Of a stretch of 64,000 nt of DNA, positions 49,758 to 61,209 are shown piece after piece; positions within the stretch are counted from its first letter, which is position 1; every line of letters begins with the position of its first letter. The notes beneath the pieces were generated by a model. The model made no database searches. It had not been told where the DNA came from and saw only the letters and a list, made by a program, of their open reading frames with translations. Made by a program: the position numbers and the translations under genes. This DNA is from Nemopilema nomurai (taxonomy: Eukaryota > Cnidaria > Scyphozoa > Rhizostomeae > Rhizostomatidae), in the NCBI GenBank assembly GCA_003864495.1, contig ML133488.1, positions 38,243 to 102,242 of the forward strand. Direction: 5' to 3'.

Positions 49758-51299
49758 CATCTCGCAATATTTCAGGAGATGCAATTAATGAAGCAATGAA
49801 GCCTTGTTGTTTCCGTGAATCCCGTTCCTAAGCCAGACTTTTCAACTTATAGCCATGTAAATAAGCTGTTGATAAACCCCTACTATGTTAAGCCCGAGGT
49901 ACCCCACTGGAGCAATAATGTTTATACCCTATTACTTCTATGACGTCATTTGTATGCTTACGTTGTTGATATATTTGGTGGTTAATTGAAGGATGTCAAG
50001 ATGAACCTTGTCTTTGTTATTCTTTGCTCTTTGAAAATGTCCCATAAATGTTCGCAGTTCGAAGTCACTTAGGACTTTCGACCAAAAGGAGATTATCGTT
50101 ATGAGATTTATAAATTCTATTTTGATAAAGCAAATAATTTGGGATACTTCTTTATCTGAGCAGACGTATCTGGCTTATAGGCGTCGAAGAATCAGTGACT
50201 ATTCCAGAAATACTTTTCAACGAATGTTTTCTGTCACATGCACATCCGAAAGAAAGAATTTTTTATCAACAGTAAGAAAGTCTGCAGCATAGGGAATGGA
50301 TGTGCCATTCTAAATAAATTTCCAATAAAAAATGCTTAACATCCTCAATCCACATATATCTTCATTAGCTTTTATTGGCAACCAAAAACTGTGATGTTTT
50401 GAAGATTTCTTAGAGACTTCAAAAATGGGCCGAACTGTAAGGAAAATAGCTAAAGGAGTTTCCACTTGGCAATCCAAGATGCATTGTTTATGCTGGTATT
50501 GTGCTTTACATGATATGGGCAAGTATCGTTTTTCAACCACTGCGCAAGTATCGTTTTTCACCTTGTATGCATCCAAAATGGCAAGGAAGGAACTGGAATT
50601 TTGCCATCCCGTGTCAGAGTACAGCGTCACAAGATCTTTTATTGACGATTCAATCTAATTTCGAAAAAGGGGCTCAAATTGCCAGTTTTTTCCTTTTCAT
50701 GCCGCCTTTCGATTTCATTTCAATACTAGATACAAACACATTTATCCAGATTCTTCTGCGTGAAAGTCCCGCTTTTTCGACACCGCAAAAAGTTGATTGT
50801 CTTGCAAATATATTAAAATGGTTCACCCCTATCAAGGAAGTGATAATTTTCTTCTCAGAGGAATACCGCAAAGCCATAAGACAAGTCTAGGATTTCGCAC
50901 TAAACATCAATTGAAGAATGCCCAAGTTACACAAAAATCCAACGGGTCTTCTCTTTCTTTGAATTTGGCCATCGCCCTATCCAAGCGAAACTTGATGTGA
51001 AATAAAACCTTGCTCAGCAAAAGGTACCAGCATCTTCGGACCTATGGAATGTTGATCAGTTTAAAATTTGAGGGCCAGATTCCAGTCTTGAAGCAAGAAT
51101 CTCTCGTCTGGCCATTTGAATTCGGAAACCTTTTCTGATTGGTTAGAGTATATCCTTTTGTCTTCCCGAAAGTAAATATTGAGAATGGCAGCCATTCTTT
51201 GGACAAATTATCCTGGATGAGCCTTCTGCAATGAAGGATTACCGTAGTTTCCCTGTGGTTCTTGACATATCACATGACAACATTTGGTACTAATTCAAA
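49758..51299. other. DNAI2 3' region and intergenic gap
   Basis: AATAAA hexamers at 50313-50318 and 50324-50329 could end the DNAI2 transcript. The open frames at 50310-50890 on both strands have no recognisable domain. The MFSD11-like promoter should lie near 50.9-51.3 kb. Confidence 0.4.
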
Positions 51300-54200
51300 A
51301 TGGCGTTCAACGTAGCCTTCTACAATGTTATCGTCCTTGGTCTGTGCTTTATGCTTGTTTTTACTGCCTTTCAAACGAGCTCAAATGTTCAGGTAGGTTG
51401 TTTTCTACCTTTCAAAGCATACTTTGTGCACAAGGAAGTTTGGGAAATACCGACAGTGAGAGAAAATCTTGCTCGCGATGCTAGGACTTCCACATTCTAC
51501 TCTTAATTTGCAGAAGTCTTATGAAATGTTGATAGTCTACCAAGCCATAACAAAAGATTTTCAATTGACGGAATTTTTATGGGGATTTCATAGTAAAATT
51601 TTGATTAATCTTATGGCAAATAAATGATTGGCTCAAAACGGAGTGTGTTGGTGGTGGTGATTAAAAAATAATATTCATCAAGTTTATCATTTGGTCTTGC
51701 CGTGAAGCGCTGGTGTTTTTGCTAGAAATATCGTTATGATTTCTATATTTGCAGACATCTGTTCTCAACAGTATTGTTAGAGATGGAAAAAAGATTTTTG
51801 ATGGTATGCGACAGTTTAACATTTTTATATTTTTGTAATATCCATCAACAGTTTTTCGCAGTAGGAAGTGTTGACCATGAAGCTAATTCATTAGAATATT
51901 TTTTGTCAACCCTTTTTTCTATAAATTACCGAAGTTCTATAATATTTTGTAAACAAATGCTTATAAACTTATAAAATCATTTATCACATGAAATAACATC
52001 GATCGTCCAAATCTTCACTTGATGACAAACAAAGAAGTTATTAGAATTTAAACAGTCAGAGAAACATTCAGTCAAATAGCCCGTTAGAAAGTCAATATAT
52101 TCGCACATTTTCTTTTTATTTCAATTTGTTGTATGATGTTATATTCAGTCAAATGAAGACAAGTTTTTAATATTTTTTTAAGTTTGAAAGGCAGACTCTA
52201 CCAAAGTTTTATTTGTTCTTAACTCTTTTATCTAATCTCACATTATTTTGTGTGTTTGCCTGCTGCATTTATATGTTTTAACATGATTTGATATGATAAG
52301 CACAGCAGCTTGGAGTCATGCACACCTAGAATATAGGTAACAATGAGTGACCAGTCTAAATATTTGGCTAAAAATACTCCTTTATTTTTTCAGGCAAAGG
52401 CTACACCAGGTAATTTTTAATTGAAGCCATTTTAATTATAAAGTAGAACCCCCATGCTTTGAAGCAGAACTTACAAAAACTGGTTTATTTATCTTCAATG
52501 GTGTGTTGTGATGATGCAGATAGTATTGTAGATGCTGCCAATGCTCTTTACTAGATAAAGCTAATTCTAAACAAAACTTTTTAATAAGGGCTGCTACATC
52601 TGTTCATGATATTTTTAAATGTGGTTGCATATGTGGAAAGTAGCAATTTAATTTGTATCATTCACAGTCTCTCCATCATCTATGCTGTGTGTTCTCAGTG
52701 GCAAATTTTATTGCCCCACCAATTGTTAGTGTGGTTGGTCCAAGGGTGGCCTTGTTATTGAGTGCTCTGACATATTGGTAAGTGTTTTTTTTATTTTATT
52801 CATATTTATTTTGTCATTATGAAGTTAAACTTTTTTTAGTCATAATCATAATTGCCCATTCTGAATTCATTATATGTTTGCCAAAATCACTTTTACCTAA
52901 TTCATAATAACTCCAGGGCTAGAGTTACTAGTGTTCTGTATATGGCAAGAAGACAAATCTAATATGTTTGCAGCCTTATAGCAAAGAAGAATTTTCAATC
53001 ATATTTTAAGCAACATCCTATTGTTATATTCTTTTCTGAGTCTTCTGGTTGTTTTTCTCTTGAGCTTTGATAGCTCCATGCCCAATGTTATTTCTAATTA
53101 TATCTATGAAGTTTTTAGCTGGTAACAATGCATAACAGCCGTGGATGATTGCATCTTGTTGTGTTTTTACTGTACACAGACTGTACCTTTCTGTATATGT
53201 CAGCTTGTTTGTGAAAATTAAGTTAATCTTGTTTTTTAGTATCTTCATTGGGAGTCTTATTTACCCATATGTGTGGTCACTGTACCTTGCATCTGTTATT
53301 GTTGGATTTGGTGCTGCAGGTAACATTCTTGAGCTTGGTAAAAAAGAGCACAGTCTTTATTTGTGGAAGTTCATGTCACTATGATTGTCATCTTTTGTAA
53401 CAAAACAGGCTACATGCCTATTCAAAACTTGAAATTAGCAAATTTATAAGCATTCGCATTACTAAGGTCTGCATGACCTTACCCATATGCAAAACTTTTG
53501 TGATAATCAGGCGTTGTGAACTATAACCCACAAATGATTGCTCGCATCAAACAAAACTGCCTGGTATAATTGGTAAAGTAAGCTTGCTTGCTTGCTTGAA
53601 TTGGTAGAAGTTAATGTGCAGACAAGTTGCATAGCTTTGAGTTTTAGAATAAGACAGTACCAACATTGCTTGTGGTCATACATAAAGAGTGCTTCTTTTT
53701 TTAGTCATTTGGACAGCACAAGGTAATTTCCTGACAATAAACTCAAACCATGAAACCATGGGAAGGAACAGTGGAATATTTTGGGCTCTCTTGCAATGCA
53801 GGTAAATTGTGGCTATTGTATCTTTTTGTTTAAGCTTTTGAGCTCTTACTGTTTCAAATCTGCTTTTTCCATTTAGTATGAATATGTGATTGATTTCTCC
53901 TTGCATTTCAACCAGACCAATGTTTTGCAGGCCTCCTCATTTTTTCAATTACGTTTTCCTGAGCAACCTTTCACATTTTTGGTTAAAGTAGTTCAAGGCT
54001 TTCTTTGATTTTTCTGAAAAGGTTTTTGAAACTTTTTGGTCACTTATAGACTAGTAATGAAGAAATAATTTCCAATATGCAATTATTGCCCTAAAATTGA
54101 GTTGGGTTGATGCACAAATTGAAAAATCATCACTTTTGTTTTTCTAGTTTCAACATTTTGTTTCAGCCTTTTTTGGTATGTTGTAATATTTTATTCTCTA

Positions 54201-57200
54201 AACATTATTCATAATAAAATGTTTCTTTATTTCATTAGTTTGCTTTTTGGAAACATGTTTGTCTACTTCTACTTGAATGGGCAAAGTGACATCAGTAAGC
54301 AAGAACTTTTTTATTTATGTCCAATAAACGCAGAAAATTTCTTTCATTGTGGAAAATTTACTGCCATCAAAATGGGTTCAAGTCCAAAACCATTTCTGGA
54401 CTCAAATTTTGACGGTGCATTTCTCGATGTCATCCGTAGTCCCTATCTTGATTGTTGCACAACTAGGTTATAGTCTCTAGCAAACATTGTAATATTCCAA
54501 AAGACATGTACAGTGGCAGTTTGCAAGATGTTGCTGGAGCTATATTGAGCTTTGTCTAGTGCTAAAGCATGGTCCTTGCCATCCCTCCATCTTTATTGCG
54601 GCCTTCAAATCATAATGATGAACATACCCTCTCTTTCAGGCTCCAAAGAAGCAAGAACCATTTTCACAGTTCTAGCCTCCTGTTGCCTAGCAGGAACTCT
54701 GTGCTTCCTTTTTCTTCGAAAAGCGCCTTCTGAATCACGGCAGGAAAACCGAAGCACAAATGAGGTATGATACCTTTGAAGTCAGTGTTTGGATGATGTG
54801 TTTGGAATCTGTCTTATCATGCCTCAGATAACCTTCAATTGTAAGTCAAATTAACTTAATGCCCCTTGGCTTTTCACTGATTTCTCGATTTGATGCTTAC
54901 CTGGATCATGCAGGTATTCATTCAACCAGGCTGTTTACCCAATGGTTGATTAAATTTTATTTTATTTAATTAAGACTGAACTACTTATCATTGGATTTTA
55001 ACCTGAACATTTGGCCTTAAATTGGTATGGTTTGCAAGAACTTCTGCTTTGTTGTTCATTGCAACAAAAACACTTTCTGACAGCCCATAATGGTACACAT
55101 ACAATCTAATCAAGTGTTATGATTTCTAACTACTTTCCGGGCCTATTTAATGCCCAACCTTGCTAAATAACATCATCTTAATCATTTTATAATGAAACAA
55201 GAGTAATGAAACAAGACTCTTTATCAGAAGCAACTGTGTTGACAGGCATGTTTTTCTATTGCCTGCTTTTTGCAATATAACCTAATTTTTTGGCGCCATT
55301 TCAGCCTGAACTAAGCACAGAGGGAGATCCATTGTTAAGGGACCCTGTGAGTCCAGATTACCAAAGCAGCGAAAGGACAATTAGGCGGTATGTCACTTGA
55401 ATATTGAATTAATAATAATCCACTAATCATAAATCCATCCAGAAAATAAATCACATATAACTCCAGAGCTGCAAAAAATATTTTCCTTTCTGGGAGCCTG
55501 GGAAATAGGAGAAAAATTTTCTGTTAGGTAAAAATACTATCTACAACAGTGCTACTTTGCATCAATTATTTGTAGGGCATCTAATTTACTGGATCAGGAG
55601 AAGGTTTTCGATAAAATATTGTAATTTGTTGTTTTTGGATATTCCATGTTTTTGGGAAAAATTGAGTATGCCAAATGTTAAACAAGAACATAGAACAGTT
55701 GTTTTTTCTTAAGTTTTTTATTAAGTTGTAAATTTTCTGCAAGCCAAACAAATTTCTGGGAATCTAGTTCCTGGTTCCGAATCTTTTTGCAGCTCTGGAT
55801 AACTCAGTATTGCTGTGACATACATATACTTTGAATACCTTTTAACTGAAGTTATAGAAAAATATAAATTGTTTATCTCAAAGTTGAGTACAGCTTTTCA
55901 CCTTACTGATAAATTTGTTCCTAAGCATAACCAAGGGCTGAAATCCAGACTCTGTTGTTGTGAACAGATCGATAGACCAACACTTTGTTCAACTCTCACT
56001 TTCCATCGTTTTTTCTGACGTAATGGAGAAAAAATCTCATCAATTGCTAACTTGAACGATTTTTCGCAGAGAAGCGGAACAGTTTGGCTCCTCACCAAAA
56101 CCTACCCCATTCCAAGCCTTTGGTAAGTTGTCTCTACCCCATTTTCTTAATGCAATTACAATTTCATGTTGTAGGAAGCCCCATCATATTTGTTGAAATT
56201 TTGAACTTACTACTAAAAGTAGGCCACTAATAGTACAACTAATACTACAGTTTCGTTTCAGCTGAAGAAAAGGCATTTTATTGATTGGTGTTAGACACCG
56301 TTGAAGTTAATATGTTTTTAAAGATTCTTCAAATGTTTGTTAGTTATCTATGTTTTTTGCTTACTTATGTTGGTTGCTTTTTCTCCGGTTACTTATTTAT
56401 GTTGGTTGCTTATTTATGTTGGTTGCTTGGTCTCCGGTTACTTATTTATGTTGGTTACTTCTTTATGTTGGTTACTTATTTATGTTGGTTGCTTTTTCTC
56501 CGGTTACTTATTTATGTTGGTTGCTTGGTCTCCGGTTGCTTATTTATGTTGGTTGCTTGGTCTCCGGTTGCTTATTTATGTTGGTTGCTTGTTCTCCGGT
56601 TACTTCTTTATGTTGGTTGCTTGGTCTCCGGTTACTTATTTATGTTGGTTGCTTGTTCTCCGGTTACTTATTTATGTTGGTTGCTTGTTCTCCGGTACTT
56701 ATTTATGTTGGTTGCTTGTTCTCCGGTTACTTATTTTTCTTCTTTACAGTCCGGTCGTTTCAGTTGCTTGCAACCAAAAACATGGCACTTCTTTCCGTTA
56801 CCACAGCATACACTGGTAGGTTATCGTATATTTAAATTCTCCTTTAAAAACCATATCCAGTTGCTTTTCGTAAGATCTTTGAGATATTATTTGCATTATG
56901 TCTTATTTGAGATGTTTTGCTTCAGTTATATTTTAAACAATAAGTGCCTTTTTGTATATTACCAGATTTCAAGTATAAAACGCCTGCATCTAATGTGCTT
57001 CGAGTTGATGCTTTCGATTACAAATTACCTCTTTGTTGAATGATACTTTTGCAAAGTTAGAAGCTCTAGTTGTGTCATCGACTTGAATTAATCACCCTGA
57101 ATTTCAGGTACCTGGAGACTCTGTGAGACTAATGTGAGACTCTGAACAAGGATATTATACTATATGCTTTGCTGAGAATATTATACTGTTTTTACTGCCT

Positions 57201-60200
57201 AACACGAGAATATTATTCTAGGTTTCGAATTAACCTTCTTTAGCGGTGTATATGGAAATAGCGTTGGTGAGTACCTCGAATACGATTTTGAACAGGCTAA
57301 TTTTCAGCCTTAGAATTAGTTTTTTCAACAGAATCACAATTTTCTGATGCCAAAAATCGTTTTAATAGAATCTGTTTCAGAGCTTTTGCACCACTAAAAT
57401 CTTTTGCTTTGAAAAATTCGGTGCCAGTCAGGTGAAGTATAGAGAGAAATAAGGAGATGAATTTTATGACCAAAATCCCAAGTCCGATCTTTCATTTTGA
57501 ATCTGAGAGTTCAAAAATAGGCTCGTTGCAACCCTTCTTTTTGACAGAGTCTGTGCTTGCCTTAACTTGTTTTGATATAATTCAGGCAATGCAATTTGTT
57601 CAACTGCAAGTAATTGCCATTTGGCTATTATTAATATCAAAGTTCAATATTGTAAGAAGCACGATGGAGTTTTATGTAAGAAATATTTTGGTTCATTTTA
57701 AGTACATAACAACCTAGTAATATAATTTTTTGATTATCTAAAGTCATCTCTGAATCCCAATGCATAATCTATACATCAGCGCGAAAGTGAAGATTCGTTA
57801 TTTGAATTCTTTCTCTCAATGATTGCATTGAGAACTGCAGTCCATTTGTTTTAGTTTTCAATTCAGTTGTGCCGTCTATTTTACAATACTATTTACAATA
57901 CTAAGTGCAAATCTTCCTATTCAAGTACAATTTGGACGCAGAATGCCTAGAATTCTCTCTCCGTTGTTTTTAGCAAACACAGGTTTGTTGAAGAACAATA
58001 CAGCAGCAGGACTGTAGGAATGCGATTGGAATCGGAGAGATCATGGTATGGCTCTGCCTGTCTTGTATCTCTCGTTTTCTCGACAAGTTTACCATTGATC
58101 TGATTTTAGCACCTCCATATGATTATTATCTGACATTCATTTCCGAAAAAGGATCAGAAGAATTCGATTTATTTACTGCGATTTTATTTTAAAACTTTCT
58201 TTGTAGAAAACCGTAGTCGCGTGTCGTTTTTAATTTTCAAGCTTCAAAATCTTTTCATATGTTATATTATGATACCAAAGCCGTTTACTATTTACTGTCA
58301 TTTTATATTATGTTGCCAAGGCCTCTTTTGGATCAGTTTTGCTATATTTATGTGCAATGAAACATTTAACTAACTTTGAAGCTACATATTATTGGCTTGA
58401 TGCTTCCTTCTTTCTTGCAAATTAGTCAATATACTTTGCTGCCTGAAACATCTATCATATATGAAATATCAAAATATGTTAATGTTGTTAAGCTGGTCAT
58501 TTTTATCCAGATCATTGCCAAACTCCTATTTAAGTTTGAGTGATTCAAACTTTAGCTATTAATTCATCTTTGTAATAGCGATCAAAATGAAGCGAAACTG
58601 ATCAATGCAAAATGCCTCTCTTCAAGGTGGCCTCATTTTCGGCATCTTTGGGAAGCGCACGAACAAGTATGGCCGCGACCCCATTGTCCTGTTCGGCTTC
58701 GTTGTTCATATGGTCACGTTTTTTCTCATTTACCTCAACATCCCAGACCATGCACCGATTGGCCTCACAATGAGCGATACAAGCCTACACAACAAGTATG
58801 TCACTCGCTGCACGATCTGCTTTGATGTTGAAGTTACTCTTTCTTTCGCTTCAAGAACCAGTTGACGTTGAAGTTACTATTTCATTGCTTCTAGTTCTCA
58901 CTGGTTTGTACTGATAAATATCGTCAACAAGTAGCCTTTGTTTCCCCTTTTCAGCATACACGTCATCTCCCTCTGCGCCTTCTTGCTTGGCTTTGGAGAC
59001 AGCAGCTTCAACACTCAGGTATGGCCCACCTTGTTCGAACTTTACCGTCTCCTATTGACTGCCAAACTGCCCATTTGTCAAGTGATTACAGATCGCTAAT
59101 TTAAATGACAAATTGCTAATTATTTGTGTATTTAAATGCATCTTTTGCTTTACAAGGAACATTTACTGTTTGCTACCGTTCTGATTAAACATTACCCAGC
59201 TCTCCCTTCATAGCAAAGACTTTTTTCGAATGGCATATTCAAATTCATTTAGAAATTCAAGTTAGTTTTTTGAATGATGTTTTCAAAATATCTCCTTGCT
59301 CCAGCTTTTCTATTACTATAAATCATTTTTCCAGAGTCCAGAAAAGTTATAACCTTCCTCCGACTGCATATAATTCGAACATTCCTCATTACCACATCAA
59401 AAAACTATTTTTACAATCACTTTGATAATAAAAGCTACTAATAAACCTTCCTCAAATATGACATTAATAGACAAAACCTTCCCCCGCTTCCCAGCATTGG
59501 AGCCATCAATTTTTCTGGACTCTGCATTTTGCAATAGTTTTTTGCTAGTAACATTGCAGTAATTTCCAATGATGTTAGGGCCTATTGTACCCTGTTTTCG
59601 TTTCCCTTTTCTTGCAGATTTACTCCAATACTCGGATCGATGTATTCGGAAGATAGTGCATCTGCCTTTGCATTGTTCAAGTTTGTACAGGTCAGCAAAA
59701 TATCAGTGTATAATAAAAGAAACATTAATAGTAGTGTATAATAAACGAAGAATTTGAAAATAATAGAATTGAGAGCAATAACGTATACAATATTAATTTG
59801 TTGCTTTTACTATCCAAACTTTCTTATGTGTAAAGAGATTCTTGCAGGATTTCCTGGACTTCTTTCTATAGGCATTGCCCTCTTTGTGGTCGTTGAAATA
59901 ATGTTAGAAGTCCTTTTTAACCATACCGTTAGCCATTACTAGAGCTTCAAACAAAGCAAACTGGTAACTAACTTTGGTGTCACGTTAAGCGACATTTACC
60001 TCCATCCCTAGCCTGCTGATAAATTTATCCACTCAGTTGATCCTATCATCAATCCGTGCCACACTAACCTCGAACTTTGACACCTCTCCCAATCTGCGTT
60101 ACTTCGATTCTCTCCTTTTCAATTGAAAGACTACTTGATCTCATCTTCCATTTTTTCTTGACCCTATTATCTCCTTTCGTGTTATTGCAGTGCTCAAGGG

Positions 60201-61209
60201 ATGATCGTTCCACAACACCTTCTAACAAAAGAACAATGAACTCAATCCTTCAAATATATATACAAATTTTTCAGTGTAAAAGCATAGTTTTCGTCTTCCA
60301 TTTTAGTCTGTGGCAGCAGCTATAGCCTTTGGGTATGCACTCGCTACGCCCCTCAAATGGCAACTTCTTATTCTAGTAAGTAACAAGAAAATCTTTCTGT
60401 AAAACTTTGATTTTTGGCCAATATCAATCTCTGTAAGACCATTTGAGCAGGTTGGGTGAATTTTTATCTTTTCTGTATATTTTTTTCAAAACATACGAAC
60501 ACATAAAAGTTTATCCGCTTATTGTAGATCTCATTCTTTTTTATCTTATAATGTTGAGATGATGTTTATAAACTTTTGCATAAAATGCCTTGTTTTGCGA
60601 GGCAAATATTAGCGCAGCATTGGATGCTCATTGGCTGCAGTTTGATACAAGCCCGCCAGTAATACACTAAGCATTTGATTTTCGTACAAATACAATTGAC
60701 TTTTTATGGTCCAACTATAAGTTAAAAATTACCTTGTCCTGTTTTACACCGTAGCACTTTGAATCAAATTTGTTCGAATTACTAATAGCTAGAAATAGTG
60801 GAAACAGTTTTCGCATACTTAAAGTACTTTCTTGTTCGACACTCCTCAGAGTATGCAAACGTCGGAAAATGACCATAATCAAACTAAAAAAGGTTTTCCA
60901 ACCGCAGCTGGCTATTTCTACCTATTGTAAAGTTTTGACCACAAATCAGTGAACAGCCACATACGCGGGAGACGGCCACTTATCCATCACCTGTTGTTTT
61001 CAAATACCCTCCTTATGCGCCGTGACTATTTGACTGCCTGTTTGTTTGGCATGCCCTCGTTTTGAGCTGCACTGTTGGCACCAGAGAGAGTCTCGGCAAT
61101 TGACAAGCCTCGTTTTGTTGCAGTTATCACAGGTGTGTTTGGTACCATCTCATTTTTCATGGTTGAAAGAAATTACAGGCGAATGCGGCAAGAGCACGCG
61201 GCTTCCTGA
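51300..61209 (+). CDS. MFSD11: UNC93-like transporter of the MFSD11 type (18 exons), with apparent frame lesions
   Basis: Multi-pass membrane protein of the major facilitator superfamily; the substrate is unknown in the family. Exons: 51300-51392, 51755-51803, 52394-52409 (16-base micro-exon), 52668-52777, 53240-53319, 53705-53801, 54239-54294, 54640-54764, 55305-55387, 56070-56122, 56750-56815, 57222-57266, 57974-58045, 58627-58795, 58955-59018, 59618-59690, 60307-60379, 61124-61209; about 470 codons (human 449). Matches include LGLCFMLVFTAFQTSSNVQ, VIWTAQGNFLTIN, GRNSGIFWALLQC, FGNMFVYFYLNGQ, SVTTAYTGFELTFFSGVYG, GGLIFGIFGKRTNKYGRDP, LLGFGDSSFNTQ and FGTISFFMVERN. The frame breaks in exon 4 (two extra bases near 52690), exon 13 (two missing near 58013-58022) and exon 16 (one extra near 59627). 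A further base is missing at the exon 13/14 join. Splice sites are otherwise sound, so consensus error is more likely than a dead gene. Confidence 0.88.
56350..56740. repeat. 32-base minisatellite next to a splice acceptor
   Basis: About 11-12 imperfect units of the type gttacttatttatgttggtt + gcttg(g/t)tctccg, ending directly before the MFSD11 exon 11 acceptor (tctttacag at 56749). Some units lack the ctccg part. The unit is 32 bases and has no stop in any frame, so the tract reads open in all three plus frames; these frames are not genes. Confidence 0.92.
60777..60930. mobile_element. MITE copy C (short)
   Basis: In the last intron of the MFSD11-like gene. Left end ttactaatagctagaaatag; right end on the other strand ttacaataggtagaaatag. 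It contains GTATGCAAACGTCGGAAAAT and the shared CGACACTCCTCAGAG core. It is about 150 bases, that is, internally deleted relative to copy B. Confidence 0.75.

Noticed and set aside
50310..50890. Overlapping frames on both strands downstream of DNAI2
   Set aside because: No domain, no supporting splice structure, and they shadow each other.
56285..57043. Long hydrophobic frames (252, 160 and 161 residues) in three plus frames
   Set aside because: They arise from the stop-free 32-base minisatellite inside an MFSD11 intron; the same DNA is open in all frames and the residues only repeat the unit.
59754..59942. Hydrophobic frame FPGLLSIGIALFVVVEIM in an MFSD11 intron, considered as a missing transmembrane exon
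   Set aside because: Exons 16 and 17 already join in phase and match the family without it; no matching acceptor and donor pair fits.
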